Source of the DNA: Aureimonas sp. AU22
GTDB taxonomy: Bacteria; Pseudomonadota; Alphaproteobacteria; Rhizobiales; Rhizobiaceae
Length of the DNA stretch: 64,000 nt
Assembly (NCBI RefSeq): GCF_001463745.1
Contig: NZ_BBWJ01000045.1
Span: 116,960 to 180,959 of the forward strand
Reading direction: 5' to 3'
Under the pieces are notes generated by a model that searched no databases, was not told the origin of the DNA, and worked only from the letters and a program-made list of their open reading frames with translations. A program made the position numbers and the translations under genes. Position 1 is the first letter of the stretch; each line of letters starts with the position of its first letter. Below are positions 1 through 10,016 of the stretch, piece by piece.

Positions 1-1
1 G

Positions 2-418
2 GCGGAACGCCTGATGACCGAGCGTGCGGAGGCTCTGGCCGAGCGCGTGCGCGGCGGCGAGCCTCTCGCCGAAATGGCTGTGAAGGAAGGGCTGACGGTG
101 GAGACCGCAGTCTCGATCACTCGCGAAAGCGGGCGATCCGAAATCGGCGAAGCCGCCACGCGCGCGGCCTTTTCCGGACCGCAGGGCACGGTTTCCGAAG
201 CGCCGGCACTCGAATCGGGACAGGCGGTGGTGCTCCAGGTGGCCGAGGTCGCCGATGCGGCCGACCCGGCGTCCAACGTGCCTGCCGCGGCGCGCCAGAA
301 CCTCGACGAGACCATGCGCGAAGACCTCTTCCAGAGCTATGTCGCCTATCTCCAGGGCTCGATCCCGGTGTCGCTCAACAACGCTGCGATGAACCAGGCC
401 AAGGTCGCGGTTCGATGA
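2..418 (+). CDS. PpiD-like periplasmic peptidyl-prolyl isomerase, C-terminal fragment
   Basis: This is the 3' end of a gene that begins before the window; the frame is open from base 2, and the ATG at 14 is internal. The fragment reads as the C-terminal part of a SurA/PpiD-type foldase: alternating charged helices, then a tail with SYVAYLQ and a terminal VAVR. In Hyphomicrobiales a membrane-anchored PpiD-like isomerase commonly lies directly before trpD, so the call rests partly on position. The catalytic rotamase domain is not in the window. Its stop overlaps the trpD start in an ATGA, which suggests translational coupling. Confidence 0.65.
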   Translation, partial: AERLMTERAEALAERVRGGEPLAEMAVKEGLTVETAVSITRESGRSEIGEAATRAAFSGPQGTVSEAPALESGQAVVLQVAEVADAADPASNVPAAARQNLDETMREDLFQSYVAYLQGSIPVSLNNAAMNQAKVAVR

Positions 419-1440
419 GCGCAGGCCTCAAGCCGCTGATCGGCAAGGTCGCGGCGGGGCGGCCGCTGAGCCGCGACGAGGCTCGCGAGGCGTTCGGGAT
501 CCTCATGTCCGGCGAGGCGACGCCGTCTCAGATCGGCGGCTTCCTCATGGCGCTGCGCGTGCGCGGCGAGGCGGTGGACGAGATTGCGGGGGCCGTCGAC
601 GTCATGCGTGCCAACATGGCACGCGTGCGGGCGCCCGACGACGCCGTCGATATCGTCGGCACGGGCGGCGACCATGCCGGCACCTACAACGTATCCACCT
701 GCTCCGCCTTCGTGGTCGCGGGCTGCGGCGTGCCGGTCGCCAAGCATGGCAACCGCGCCCTGTCCTCGCGCTCTGGCTCGGCCGACGTCCTGGCGGCTCT
801 CGGCGTCGACGTCGACCTGAGGCCAGACCAGATCTCAGACGTCATCGCCCGGTGCGGGATCGGCTTCATGTTCGCGCCCACACATCACGCGGCGATGCGG
901 TTCGTCGGTCCGTCGCGCGTCGAACTGGGAACGCGCACGATCTTCAACATGCTGGGTCCGCTGGCCAATCCCGCAGGCGTTCGTCGCCTCCTCGTCGGCG
1001 TCTACGCCGCCGAATGGGTCCGGCCGATCGCAGAGGCGCTACTGGCACTCGGCACGGAGGCGGCGTGGATCGTCCACGGCGACGGGCTGGACGAAATCAC
1101 GAACTGCGGGCCGACGGTCGTATCCGAGATACGGGACGGCGCCATTCGCGACTTCCTCGTCGAGCCCCAGGCCTACGGCTTCCCGTGCCGTCGTCTGGAG
1201 GAGATCGTCGGCGGCGATGCGTCGGAGAACGCGAGGGCGCTGAGATCGGTCCTCGCAGACGAGCCGAGTGCTTATCGCGACATCGTGCTTCTCAACGCGG
1301 GTGCCGCCCTTGTCGTGGCGGGACGGACAGTCGATCTTGCCGAGGGGATCGCCCAGGCGACCGAGGCGCTGCGAGATGGGCGCGCCCGTGCGGCGCTCGA
1401 CCGCCTCGTCGCGGCGACGGCGCAAACCGAAGGGGCTTGA
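415..1440 (+). CDS. trpD: Anthranilate phosphoribosyltransferase
   Basis: Transfers the phosphoribosyl group of PRPP to anthranilate, the second step of tryptophan synthesis in the cytoplasm. The 341-residue length is normal for TrpD. The PRPP/Mg site GTGGD is at residues 82-86 and is followed by the NVST loop. KHGNRA and the SGSADVL segment lie near residues 110-125, and [14 protein letters not shown] follows further on. The ATG overlaps the preceding stop (ATGA), and trpC follows after 3 nt. The protein is TrpD alone, not a TrpGD fusion. Confidence 0.97.
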   Translation: MSAGLKPLIGKVAAGRPLSRDEAREAFGILMSGEATPSQIGGFLMALRVRGEAVDEIAGAVDVMRANMARVRAPDDAVDIVGTGGDHAGTYNVSTCSAFVVAGCGVPVAKHGNRALSSRSGSADVLAALGVDVDLRPDQISDVIARCGIGFMFAPTHHAAMRFVGPSRVELGTRTIFNMLGPLANPAGVRRLLVGVYAAEWVRPIAEALLALGTEAAWIVHGDGLDEITNCGPTVVSEIRDGAIRDFLVEPQAYGFPCRRLEEIVGGDASENARALRSVLADEPSAYRDIVLLNAGAALVVAGRTVDLAEGIAQATEALRDGRARAALDRLVAATAQTEGA

Positions 1441-1443
1441 GAC

Positions 1444-2253
1444 ATGTCCGACATCCTGTCGAAGATCGAAGCCTACAAGCGGGAGGAGATCGCACAGGCC
1501 AAGGCGACGGTTTCCGCTTCATCGCTGCGGGAGCGCATCGCCGATGCCGGCGCGCCCCGGGATTTCATCAGCGCCCTCGCCCGCAAGCATGATGAGGGCG
1601 GCTTCGCGCTGATCGCGGAGGTGAAGAAGGCCAGTCCGTCCAAGGGGCTGATCCGCGCCGATTTCGAGCCCGCTTCGCTGGCGCGGGCCTACGAGCGCGG
1701 TGGTGCTGCATGCCTCAGCGTCCTCACGGACACGCCGTCCTTCCAGGGCGCCCCTGAGTTCCTGTCCCAGGCTCGCGCGGCGACCAACCTCCCCGCTTTG
1801 CGCAAGGACTTCCTGTTCGACACCTACCAGGTGCTGGAAGCCCGCGCCTGGGGAGCGGACGCTATCCTCGTCATCATGGCATCGGTGGATGACGCCCTGG
1901 CCGCCGATCTCGAGGCAGCCGCGCATGATCTCGGAATGGCTGCCCTGATCGAAGTCCACGATGAAGCCGAAATGGAGCGGGCGCTGAAGCTCCACTCGCC
2001 TCTCGTCGGCGTCAACAACCGCAATCTGCGCACCTTCGCAGTCGACCTCGCCGTAAGCGAGCGCCTCGCCACCATGGCCGGGCCGAATCGCATCCTCGTC
2101 GGGGAAAGCGGGATCGGCAGTCACGCCGATTGCCTGCGCCTCGCCCGTTCAGGCATCTCGACCTTTCTGATCGGGGAGAGCCTCATGCGGCAGGCCGACG
2201 TGGAAACCGCGACGCGCATGCTTCTGACCGGCGGAACGGCGGCGATCGCATGA
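1444..2253 (+). CDS. trpC: Indole-3-glycerol phosphate synthase
   Basis: Closes the indole ring from carboxyphenylamino-deoxyribulose phosphate, the fourth step of tryptophan synthesis. It is a single-domain TIM barrel of 269 residues with no fused TrpF. The family motifs are clear: [12 protein letters not shown] (catalytic lysine region), LRKDF with a catalytic lysine, VGVNNRNL and VGESGI. It starts 3 nt after trpD, and its TGA overlaps the ATG of moaC, so trpDC and the molybdenum-cofactor genes appear to be one transcription unit. Confidence 0.97.
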   Translation: MSDILSKIEAYKREEIAQAKATVSASSLRERIADAGAPRDFISALARKHDEGGFALIAEVKKASPSKGLIRADFEPASLARAYERGGAACLSVLTDTPSFQGAPEFLSQARAATNLPALRKDFLFDTYQVLEARAWGADAILVIMASVDDALAADLEAAAHDLGMAALIEVHDEAEMERALKLHSPLVGVNNRNLRTFAVDLAVSERLATMAGPNRILVGESGIGSHADCLRLARSGISTFLIGESLMRQADVETATRMLLTGGTAAIA

Positions 2254-2732
2254 GCGGCGAACGCCTTACCCATCTCGACGATGCCGGCAACGCGGCCATG
2301 GTCGATGTCGGTGAGAAGCTTGTCACCGTGCGCCAGGCCTCTGCCGAAGGTCTCGTGCTGATGGCGCCGGAAACGCTGGAGATGATCCGCAGCGGTGCCG
2401 CGAAGAAGGGCGATGTGATCTCGATCGCTCGTATCGCCGGGATCATGGCAGCCAAGCGGACGCACGAGCTGATCCCGCTTTGCCACCCGTTGCTTCTCGA
2501 AAAGGTCGCCGTCGATCTGGAGATCGAGCCTGCTCTTCCCGGCATCCGGGTGACGGCGACGGCGCGTGTTTCGGGGAAGACGGGCATCGAGATGGAGGCC
2601 CTCACGGCAGTGTCCGTCGCATGCCTGACGATCTACGACATGGCCAAGGCGGTTGATCGCGGCATGTCGATCAGCGGCATCCGTCTCGTCACGAAATCCG
2701 GCGGCCGCTCGGGCGACTGGTCGGCGAAATGA
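2250..2732 (+). CDS. moaC: Cyclic pyranopterin monophosphate synthase MoaC
   Basis: Converts the MoaA product to cyclic pyranopterin monophosphate in molybdenum-cofactor synthesis. The start at 2250 was chosen over the longer open frame because it gives 160 residues, the usual MoaC length, and overlaps the trpC stop (ATGA). Conserved features are [10 protein letters not shown], then [14 protein letters not shown] and [10 protein letters not shown] near the C-terminus, the region holding the catalytic lysine and aspartate. The stop overlaps the moeA start in another ATGA. Confidence 0.96.
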   Translation: MSGERLTHLDDAGNAAMVDVGEKLVTVRQASAEGLVLMAPETLEMIRSGAAKKGDVISIARIAGIMAAKRTHELIPLCHPLLLEKVAVDLEIEPALPGIRVTATARVSGKTGIEMEALTAVSVACLTIYDMAKAVDRGMSISGIRLVTKSGGRSGDWSAK

Positions 2733-3949
2733 CGCTCGTCCCATTCGAGGACGCGCTCGATCGGCTCCTCCGCGACGCCGACCCGGTGGCCGATACGGAA
2801 ACCGTCGCGCTTTCCGATGCGTTCGGGCGCATCCTGGCCGAGGATCTCGTCGCCCGTCGTACCCAGCCCGCCTTCGACGCTTCCGCCATGGACGGATACG
2901 CCCTTCGCGCGGCGGACATCGCGGTCGTTCCCTGCGAGCTCGCGATCGTCGGCGAGTCGGCTGCGGGGCATGCGTTCGACGGTGTCGTTCCGCCGGAAAG
3001 CGCCGTGCGTATCTTCACAGGGGCCCCCTTGCCCGCCGGCGCCGACGCCGTGGTGATCCAGGAGGATACCGAGCGATCGGCGGAGGGTCGCGTTCGCATC
3101 ATGGCTGCCGCGGCGCCCGGTTCGAATATCCGCCGAGCCGGAAACGACTTCGCCGAGGGCGACAGGCTGCTTCAAGCGGGCACGCGCCTCGGCCCTGCCG
3201 CCTGTGCACTTGTGGCCAGCGCCGGCCACGGTTCCCTGACGGTTCGAAGGCGTGTCCGGGTCGCGATCGCGGCTACCGGCGATGAGCTCGTAGCTCCAGG
3301 AACGATGCCGGGTCCGTCCCAGACCGTCGCGTCCAACAGCCTCGCCATAGCCATGATCGTGCGCGCCATTGGCGGACACGTCATCGATCTCGGGATCATC
3401 CCGGACCGCCGGGCCGATCTGGCCGCTGCGTTCCAAAGGGCGCAGACGGAGAACGCCGACGTGCTGGTGACGATCGGGGGCGCATCGGTGGGCGATCACG
3501 ATCTGGTCGGCCCCACCCTGCAATCGGAGGGCGCCAGACTCGACTTCTGGAAGGTGGCCATGCGACCGGGCAAGCCGCTGATGGCGGGAACGCTCGGTCC
3601 CATGCGGATCCTGGGACTGCCGGGCAACCCGGCTTCCAGCTTGGCGACGAGCGAACTCTTCCTGCGGCCACTCGTCGAACGACTGTCCGGCGCGCCTGCC
3701 GGCAGATGGCGGCGCAAGGGCATGCTCGGAACAGACGTCAAGGCGAACGATAGGCGCACCGACTTCCTGCGCGCCCGCCTCCGTGCCGGTCCCGAGGGCG
3801 CGCCTGCAGTCATCATACCGATCGATCGCCAGGACTCTTCGCTTCTGACCGTCTTTGCGGATGCCGACGTACTTCTGATCCGCCCCGCACACGCCCCGCC
3901 CGGGTCAACGGGCGAAGAATGCGAGTATGTGCTTCTGACGAAAGGATGA
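2729..3949 (+). CDS. moeA: Molybdopterin molybdenumtransferase MoeA
   Basis: Inserts molybdate into adenylylated molybdopterin. The 406-residue length is typical for MoeA. Motifs in order are SAMDGYA near residue 53, PAGADAVV, the MoaB/Mog-like domain with [15 protein letters not shown], and GLPGNPASS, followed by the C-terminal beta domain. It is coupled to moaC by an ATGA overlap. A molybdopterin-dependent oxidoreductase that could use this cofactor is encoded at 41209-41988. Confidence 0.96.
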   Translation: MTLVPFEDALDRLLRDADPVADTETVALSDAFGRILAEDLVARRTQPAFDASAMDGYALRAADIAVVPCELAIVGESAAGHAFDGVVPPESAVRIFTGAPLPAGADAVVIQEDTERSAEGRVRIMAAAAPGSNIRRAGNDFAEGDRLLQAGTRLGPAACALVASAGHGSLTVRRRVRVAIAATGDELVAPGTMPGPSQTVASNSLAIAMIVRAIGGHVIDLGIIPDRRADLAAAFQRAQTENADVLVTIGGASVGDHDLVGPTLQSEGARLDFWKVAMRPGKPLMAGTLGPMRILGLPGNPASSLATSELFLRPLVERLSGAPAGRWRRKGMLGTDVKANDRRTDFLRARLRAGPEGAPAVIIPIDRQDSSLLTVFADADVLLIRPAHAPPGSTGEECEYVLLTKG

Positions 3950-3957
3950 TCCTTGCA

Positions 3958-3972
3958 GAACACAAGCGGAAC
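3958..3972 (+). promoter_or_regulatory. LexA operator 1 (SOS box)
   Basis: Exact GAAC-N7-GAAC, which is GTTC-N7-GTTC on the other strand, the direct-repeat LexA site of Alphaproteobacteria. It begins 9 nt after the moeA stop and lies 40 nt before the lexA ATG, the expected place for autoregulation. Confidence 0.8.
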
Positions 3973-3982
3973 AGCTACGTTT

Positions 3983-3997
3983 GTTCAGGTTTTGTTT
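3983..3997 (+). promoter_or_regulatory. LexA operator 2 (SOS box, one mismatch)
   Basis: GTTC-N7-GTTT: one mismatch to the alphaproteobacterial SOS box. It lies 14 nt before the lexA ATG and in the opposite orientation to operator 1. A second, weaker site next to a perfect one fits graded autorepression of lexA. Confidence 0.6.
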
Positions 3998-4011
3998 CAA
4001 GGATTCTCCCC

Positions 4012-4698
4012 ATGCTGACCCGCAAGCAGCACGACCTCCTGATGTTCATTCACGAGCGGTTGCAATCGGTCGGCGTGCCGCCGTCGTTCGACGAGATGAA
4101 GGATGCGCTGGACCTGCGTTCCAAGTCCGGCATCCACCGCCTAATCACGGCGCTCGAAGAGCGCGGCTTCATCCGCCGGCTTCCCAACCGCGCGCGTGCC
4201 CTCGAAGTGGTGAAGCTGCCGGAGTCGGCTGGAAAACCGGCGAACGCGGCTCCCCTGCCGCTCCCGTCCAATGTCGAGCCGTTGTTCAAGACGCCGCGCG
4301 CTGTGGAACGCGATATATCCTCCGTACCGGTGATGGGCCGGATCGCGGCAGGCGTCCCAATCTCCGCGATCCAGCAGAACACGCATGACATCGTCGTCCC
4401 GCCCGAGATGCTCGGCCCGGGCGAGCACTACGCTTTGGAGGTCAAGGGCGACTCGATGATCGAGGCGGGCATTCTCGACGGCGACACGGTGGTGATCCAG
4501 CGAGCCGAATCGGCGAGCGCCGGCGAGATCGTCGTGGCGCTGGTGGACGATGAGGAAGCGACGCTGAAGCGCTTTCGACGCAAGGGCGGAATGGTGGCCC
4601 TGGAAGCCGCCAATCCAGCCTATGAAACGCGTTTGCTCGGCGCGGACCGCGTCAAGGTTCAGGGGAAGCTTGTCGGGCTGATCCGGCGCTACCACTAG
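4012..4698 (+). CDS. lexA: SOS repressor LexA
   Basis: Represses DNA-damage genes and cleaves itself when RecA filaments form. The ATG at 4012 gives 228 residues beginning [10 protein letters not shown], the standard LexA N-terminus, with an AAGGA ribosome site 8 nt upstream; the open frame extends further but has no support. A winged-helix domain spans residues 1-65. The cleavage bond is Ala113-Gly114 (RIAAGVP). The serine-lysine dyad is Ser148 (GDSM) and Lys186 (ATLKRF). Two SOS-type boxes precede the gene. It is convergent with comEC. Confidence 0.97.
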   Translation: MLTRKQHDLLMFIHERLQSVGVPPSFDEMKDALDLRSKSGIHRLITALEERGFIRRLPNRARALEVVKLPESAGKPANAAPLPLPSNVEPLFKTPRAVERDISSVPVMGRIAAGVPISAIQQNTHDIVVPPEMLGPGEHYALEVKGDSMIEAGILDGDTVVIQRAESASAGEIVVALVDDEEATLKRFRRKGGMVALEAANPAYETRLLGADRVKVQGKLVGLIRRYH

Positions 4699-4719
4699 GC
4701 GTTCCGGGGCTCGCCTAGT
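4694..4719. repeat. Inverted repeat holding the stop codons of both convergent genes
   Basis: ACTAGGCG at 4694-4701 is mirrored by CGCCTAGT at 4712-4719, with a 10-nt loop. The left arm contains the lexA TAG and the right arm contains the comEC TAG on the minus strand. There is no T-tract on either side, so it is a hairpin rather than a standard intrinsic terminator. Confidence 0.6.
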
Positions 4720-6997
4720 TCGGCGACGTGGTTTCAACCTTCTGGTCTTGGCGGTGCCAGTATTCCGGCCATGCGGCGAGCCGGTGACGGTTCCATTCCT
4801 GCGGTTCGGCAGGGATGGAAGCGTTCAGAACGATCGCGCCGTCCGCAGCCCGAGAAAGTGCCAGCGACCCGGTTTGTCGTAGGGTTCGCAGGGTTACGAG
4901 CGGTGTCCCGTTGGTGCAGGTTCGGGCACGCACGGCACGCGCCATGATCGCGATGTCGCTCGTGCGGCAAAGCTCGTCGAGCGTTTCGTAGTCGTCGCTC
5001 CATCCGATCTGGATGCCCGAGTGGGTTCGCGCGTAACAGACATTGCTCTCGCACCGGAAACGCTCCGGCGTCGCATCGGAAGCGAGCGGGCCCGCGCCGT
5101 CGGCTACCGGCATCGCAGCCGCTGCGCCGGTCCCGCTACGCACCGCCGTTGCAGGATCTGCCGGGTAAGCCCGCTGCCATTGATCCCATACGAAGGCTGG
5201 AGGTCGAGGGCGCAGCGAACGCAGCGTCCCTGCCGCATCGATCGCGGCGACTTCACGGCCGCTTTCGAAGATGAGGAGTTCGGGCGGCGAGCCGGGTCGC
5301 AGCAGCAGAAGACCGGCGATCGCCGGTGCCAAGGCGAACCACCGAAAGGCGCTGGCGGAGAAGGACAGGATGAGGATCGCCGCCGAGAAACAGAGCACCG
5401 ATGTCCCGCTCATCTGGCCCGTCGGGTAGTCCGGAAACGCATCGGCCAGCCATGCCGCCAAGCTGAACACTTGGTCGAGCCCCCAACCCATCCCCTTGAG
5501 CGGCCAAGTTTCCAAGCCGAACGGCATCGCGAGCACCGCCAGCATGCCGAGAGGCATGATCCAGAAGCTGAAGATCGGTGTCGCGATGACGTTGGCGATG
5601 AGCGAGAACGGCGCTCCGCGCTGGAAGTGATGGATGGCGAAGGGCGCGGTTGCTGTCCCCGCGATCAGGGACGAGAGCGCCATGCCGAAGACGAGGATGC
5701 CGATCGCGCGCGGGTCGAGCCAGCCGCCTTTCTTCGGGCCCCTCGCCGCACGCCACCGGGCATAGGCACCATAGGCGCCCACAAGGGCGGCCGTCGCCGC
5801 AAAGGACATCTGGAATGTCGCCGTCATGACGACGTGCGGGGAAAATGCCACGACGACGATCGCGGCCAGGCAGACGTTTCGCAAGGTCAAGGCGGGCTGG
5901 TCGAGCAGGATCGCGCCGAGCATTACGGCGATCATCACGAAGGATCGCTCCGTCGCTGCGTTGTCGCCCGCCAGGAGAAAGTAGAAGCCGGTGCCCGCCA
6001 GAGCGACCACCGCGGCGAGCTTCTTGATGGGCCATCGCAATGCCAGCGATGCGCTGGTGGCAAGGCACAGCCGCGTCGCCAGCATGAAGAACCCGGCGAC
6101 GAGCGCCATGTGGAAGCCACTGATCGACAGGACGTGGGCCAGCCCGGTGACCCGCAAATCGTCGTTGATCTCTTCGGGGATGCCGGCTCGCTCGCCCGTC
6201 ACCAGCGCGGCCGCCACCGCGCCTGTTGCCCCGGGAAGCACCTCGCGTATCCGATTTCCCATCGCGAGACGAAGGGTGGCGATGCGATCCGCGAACGTCG
6301 GCTCGCGGATCGGTCCCGGTGGCGCTGGTGCACCCAACGAGAAGCCATAGGCTCCCAGACCACCGAAGAACGCGCCGAAGGCGAAGTCGTACGCGCCGGG
6401 ATAGGCGGGACCCGCAGGCGGACGCAAACGCACCAGCCCCTCGTATGTCGAGCCGATCGGCAACGGGTCGTGCCGGCTGGAGACGACGATCCGTGCCCGC
6501 TCGGGCGGCCGCGACAGGACCGGGCGCTCCGTCGAAACGATGTCGATGAGATAGCGGTAGCGACCCCGCTCGTCCCGTTCGCGCACGATGACGGTCCCCT
6601 TGATCCGCACGGTCGCCTCACCCGAGAAGACGGTCGTGTCGGTCCGCGCTGTTTCGACGGCGCAAGCGGCAAACCCCGCGGCAAGGCCAAGGAGCACCGT
6701 TCCGACGGTGCGCAGGGTACGCGGCAGAGATCGGGGCGCGAGAAGCAGGAGCGCGGCTGCGGCCAGTAGCGCCGTGACGAAGGCATCGGGTCGGACGATG
6801 CCTCGAAAGAAGCAGACCGCGGCGATCATCATGCCGATCGGGATAAGTGCGAAACCGGTGCGCGAACGGTCTTCCCGTGCGAGCTGCAAGTCCAACCAGG
6901 CTCGTGATCGCCGATACCATTCAGCAGGCAGCGAGGAGGATACCTTCCCCTTCGTGCCGAGCCGCCGCGCTGCGAAGCTTTGATCCCCTGCCGTCAC
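4715..6997 (-). CDS. comEC: ComEC/Rec2-family DNA-uptake channel protein
   Basis: Inner-membrane protein related to the channel that carries single-stranded DNA in natural transformation. It has 760 residues and a GTG start. An N-terminal hydrophobic region and DUF4131-like OB segment (about 50-230) precede the competence domain, with the family signature [11 protein letters not shown] at 288-298 and several following membrane helices. The last 200 residues occupy the position of the metallo-beta-lactamase domain, but no HxHxDH motif is visible, so that domain appears degenerate or replaced. It is divergent from gltX. No other competence genes are in the window, so uptake is inferred only from the family. 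Confidence 0.9.
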   Translation of the reverse strand: MTAGDQSFAARRLGTKGKVSSSLPAEWYRRSRAWLDLQLAREDRSRTGFALIPIGMMIAAVCFFRGIVRPDAFVTALLAAAALLLLAPRSLPRTLRTVGTVLLGLAAGFAACAVETARTDTTVFSGEATVRIKGTVIVRERDERGRYRYLIDIVSTERPVLSRPPERARIVVSSRHDPLPIGSTYEGLVRLRPPAGPAYPGAYDFAFGAFFGGLGAYGFSLGAPAPPGPIREPTFADRIATLRLAMGNRIREVLPGATGAVAAALVTGERAGIPEEINDDLRVTGLAHVLSISGFHMALVAGFFMLATRLCLATSASLALRWPIKKLAAVVALAGTGFYFLLAGDNAATERSFVMIAVMLGAILLDQPALTLRNVCLAAIVVVAFSPHVVMTATFQMSFAATAALVGAYGAYARWRAARGPKKGGWLDPRAIGILVFGMALSSLIAGTATAPFAIHHFQRGAPFSLIANVIATPIFSFWIMPLGMLAVLAMPFGLETWPLKGMGWGLDQVFSLAAWLADAFPDYPTGQMSGTSVLCFSAAILILSFSASAFRWFALAPAIAGLLLLRPGSPPELLIFESGREVAAIDAAGTLRSLRPRPPAFVWDQWQRAYPADPATAVRSGTGAAAAMPVADGAGPLASDATPERFRCESNVCYARTHSGIQIGWSDDYETLDELCRTSDIAIMARAVRARTCTNGTPLVTLRTLRQTGSLALSRAADGAIVLNASIPAEPQEWNRHRLAAWPEYWHRQDQKVETTSPN

Positions 6998-7144
6998 GAT
7001 GGTTCGCTTCGCTTGTCTCCCCTGCCCTCTATGCTACACCACGGACCGAAAAAGACAGGCATCGTCTCGACGCATTCGCACAGGCTTTTCCGGACTTCCT
7101 GGGACCGGCTGTGGATGGGGGCGATCCACCTTCGAGGATCTCCG

Positions 7145-8566
7145 ATGACCGATCGCGTCGTTACCCGGTTTGCACCGTCGCCCACGGGCTATCTCCACAT
7201 CGGCGGCGCGCGCACGGCGCTCTTCAACTGGCTCTATGCGCGCAAGATGGGCGGCAAGATGCTGCTGCGGATCGAAGACACCGATCGCGAGCGCTCGACG
7301 GAAGCCGCCGTCACGGCAATCATCGAAGGTCTGCACTGGTTGGGGCTCGACGCCGACGAGCCGCCGGTTTCGCAGTTCGCGCGCGTGGCCCGTCACCGCG
7401 AGGTCGCAGAAGAACTCGTCGCGGCCGGAAAGGCCTACTACTGCTACGCGACACCCGCCGAACTCGACGAGATGCGCGAGAAGGCCAAGGCGGAGAAACG
7501 TCCGCCCCGCTATGACGGCCGCTGGCGCGACCGCGACCCGTCGGAGGCACCCGCCGGGGTCAAGCCCGTGATCCGCATCAAGGCGCCGCTCGACGGCGAG
7601 ACGATGGTGCGGGATCGCGTCCAGGGCGACGTCCGCTTCCCCAACAAGGACCTCGACGACTTCATTCTCCTCCGCTCCGACGGCACACCGACCTACATGC
7701 ATGCCGTGGTGGTCGACGATCACGACATGGGCGTCACCCACATCATTCGCGGCGACGATCACCTGACCAATGCCGGGCGCCAGACATTGATCTATACGGC
7801 GATGGGCTGGGACGTGCCGATCTTCGCACACATCCCCCTGATCCACGGTGCGGACGGCGCCAAACTGTCGAAGCGCCACGGGGCGCTTGGGGTAGAGGCC
7901 TACCGCGAGATGGGATATCTCCCCGTCGGCCTCAAGAACTACCTTGTGCGCCTCGGCTGGAGCCACGGCGACGACGAGATCATCTCGCCCGATGACATGA
8001 TCGCCTGGTTCGACATCGACGACATCAACCGCGGCGCGGCACGCTTCGACTTCGCAAAGCTCGATGCCGTCAACGGTCACTGGATCCGCGCCAGCGCGAA
8101 CGAGGAACTGGTCGACACCCTGATGTCGGTGCGCGATCACTTGCCGAACGGCGCCATCCTCCGGTCCGTGCCAGACGATGTCGTACGCGACCGCCTGTCG
8201 CGCGCCATGCCAGGGTTGAAGGAACGCGCCAAGACGCTGGTCGAGTTGACGGAAAGTTCGGCCTACCTGTTTGCAGCACGTCCCCTGGACCTCGAACCGA
8301 AGGCGGAAGAGATCCTGGCGGGTGGCGGCCGGGCGATCGTCGCCGGACTTCTACCCGACCTCGAAAAGGTCGCCGACTGGAACGCGGCGAGTGTCGAATC
8401 GGTGGTGCGTGACTATGCGGAACGTGAAGGCGTGAAGCTTGGAAAAGCTGCCCAGCCTTTACGCGCGGCCCTCACCGGGAAGACGACTTCCCCCGGCGTA
8501 TTCGACGTTCTCGACGTGCTCGGGCGTGATGAAACTTTGGCCAGACTGCATGATCAGGTCGCATGA
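7145..8566 (+). CDS. gltX: Glutamate--tRNA ligase
   Basis: Charges tRNA-Glu with glutamate; in bacteria that also use the transamidation route it may charge tRNA-Gln. It is a class I synthetase of 473 residues. The ATG at 7145 was chosen because [15 protein letters not shown] is the conserved start of the family; the frame stays open upstream without support. HIG is at residues 18-20 and KLSKR at 240-244. The C-terminal anticodon-binding helices are complete. It is divergent from comEC across about 150 bp. Confidence 0.96.
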   Translation: MTDRVVTRFAPSPTGYLHIGGARTALFNWLYARKMGGKMLLRIEDTDRERSTEAAVTAIIEGLHWLGLDADEPPVSQFARVARHREVAEELVAAGKAYYCYATPAELDEMREKAKAEKRPPRYDGRWRDRDPSEAPAGVKPVIRIKAPLDGETMVRDRVQGDVRFPNKDLDDFILLRSDGTPTYMHAVVVDDHDMGVTHIIRGDDHLTNAGRQTLIYTAMGWDVPIFAHIPLIHGADGAKLSKRHGALGVEAYREMGYLPVGLKNYLVRLGWSHGDDEIISPDDMIAWFDIDDINRGAARFDFAKLDAVNGHWIRASANEELVDTLMSVRDHLPNGAILRSVPDDVVRDRLSRAMPGLKERAKTLVELTESSAYLFAARPLDLEPKAEEILAGGGRAIVAGLLPDLEKVADWNAASVESVVRDYAEREGVKLGKAAQPLRAALTGKTTSPGVFDVLDVLGRDETLARLHDQVA

Positions 8567-8570
8567 ACCG

Positions 8571-8613
8571 TTGCACTGCACTGGCGCTTAATAGAGTGCG
8601 GTGCAATAATTGC
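8571..8613 (+). promoter_or_regulatory. TGC-rich candidate regulatory stretch upstream of gltA
   Basis: TTGCACTGCAC (8571-8581) followed by TGCGGTGCAATAATTGC (8597-8613). The first 11 bases are identical to the core of the operator in the phasin promoter at 31969-31979. It may be a site for a PhaR-type regulator, but no clear -35/-10 pair could be fixed here. Confidence 0.35.
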
Positions 8614-8705
8614 GGACTACGTCGACTGGGGACGTGTCATGGCACGTTCTCAGCTGACATGCTCCCGCCAGGCTTTGTCTGCGCGGTTTTCAGAAGGGGT
8701 AACGC

Positions 8706-9995
8706 ATGACCGATTCGGCGAAACTGTCCTTAGGCGCAAAAGAAACGGAACTGAAACTGCGCCATGGGACGATCGGGCCTGATGTCGTCGACATTGCGGC
8801 GCTCTACAAGGATACCGGGCTCTTCACCTACGATCCCGGCTTCACCTCCACCGCATCCTGCGAGTCGAAGATCACCTTCATCGACGGTGACGAGGGCGTT
8901 CTGCTCCACCGCGGCTACCCGATCGATCAGCTGGCCGAACGCGGCAACTTTCTCGAGACATGCTACCTCCTGCTTTACGGCGAACTGCCGACCGCCGCGG
9001 AGATGAGCGACTTCACCTATCGCGTGACGCGTCACACGATGGTCCACGAGCAGATGTCACGCTTCTACACAGGCTTCCGCCGTGACGCGCATCCGATGGC
9101 CGTGATGGTGGGTTCCGTCGGCGCCCTGTCTGCCTTTTATCACGACTCCACCGACATCGCCGATCCGCACCAGCGGATGGTGGCCTCGATCCGCATGGTC
9201 GCAAAGACGCCGACGTTGGCCGCAATGGCCTACAAGTACCATATCGGCCAGCCATTCGTTTACCCGCGCAACGACCTGTCCTACGCGGAAAACTTCCTGC
9301 ATATGTGCTTCGCGGTTCCCTGCGAGCCCTACCAGATCAACCCCGTCCTCGCTCGTGCGATGGACCGGATCTTCACCCTCCACGCCGACCACGAGCAGAA
9401 CGCGTCCACCTCGACGGTGCGACTTGCGGGCTCGTCGGGCGCCAACCCCTTCGCCTGCATCGCGGCGGGTATCGCCTGCCTCTGGGGTCCGGCGCATGGC
9501 GGCGCGAACGAGGCCGCGCTCAACATGCTCTCCGAGATCGGCACCAAGGATCGCATCCCCGAGTTCATCGCCCGCGCCAAGGACAAGAACGATCCGTTCC
9601 GTCTCATGGGCTTCGGGCACCGGGTCTACAAGAACTACGACCCGCGCGCGAAGATCATGCAGCAGACCTGCCACGAGGTGCTGAACGAACTCGGCCTCAA
9701 GGACGATCCGTTGCTGGAAGTGGCGATGGAGCTCGAGCAGATCGCGCTGCACGATCCGTACTTCATCGAAAAGAAGCTCTACCCGAACGTCGACTTCTAC
9801 TCCGGCATCACCTTGAAGGCGCTCGGCTTCCCCACCGAGATGTTCACCGTGCTCTTCGCAGTGGCACGTACGGTTGGCTGGATCGCCCAGTGGAAGGAAA
9901 TGATCGAGGACCCGCATCAGCGCATCGGGCGCCCGCGCCAGCTCTACACCGGCGCACCGCAGCGCGACTACACGGCGGTGGAAGCGCGCGGCTAA
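8706..9995 (+). CDS. gltA: Citrate synthase
   Basis: Condenses acetyl-CoA with oxaloacetate to open the citric acid cycle. The 429-residue length and sequence match the type II (hexameric, NADH-sensitive) class. Recognisable parts are [14 protein letters not shown], the [12 protein letters not shown] segment, [11 protein letters not shown], the [10 protein letters not shown] histidine region and [13 protein letters not shown] with the catalytic histidine region. An AGAAGGGG ribosome site lies just upstream. The 139-bp gap before it holds TGC-rich repeats. A strong UUCG-loop terminator follows. Confidence 0.97.
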   Translation: MTDSAKLSLGAKETELKLRHGTIGPDVVDIAALYKDTGLFTYDPGFTSTASCESKITFIDGDEGVLLHRGYPIDQLAERGNFLETCYLLLYGELPTAAEMSDFTYRVTRHTMVHEQMSRFYTGFRRDAHPMAVMVGSVGALSAFYHDSTDIADPHQRMVASIRMVAKTPTLAAMAYKYHIGQPFVYPRNDLSYAENFLHMCFAVPCEPYQINPVLARAMDRIFTLHADHEQNASTSTVRLAGSSGANPFACIAAGIACLWGPAHGGANEAALNMLSEIGTKDRIPEFIARAKDKNDPFRLMGFGHRVYKNYDPRAKIMQQTCHEVLNELGLKDDPLLEVAMELEQIALHDPYFIEKKLYPNVDFYSGITLKALGFPTEMFTVLFAVARTVGWIAQWKEMIEDPHQRIGRPRQLYTGAPQRDYTAVEARG

Positions 9996-10016
9996 GCCGC
10001 CCGTCGCTCGCCGATT

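Noticed and set aside
5021..6769. A 582-codon open frame on the plus strand across comEC
   Set aside because: It is the antisense shadow of a GC-rich real gene; composition is Arg, Gly, His and Gln rich with no domain and no ribosome site.
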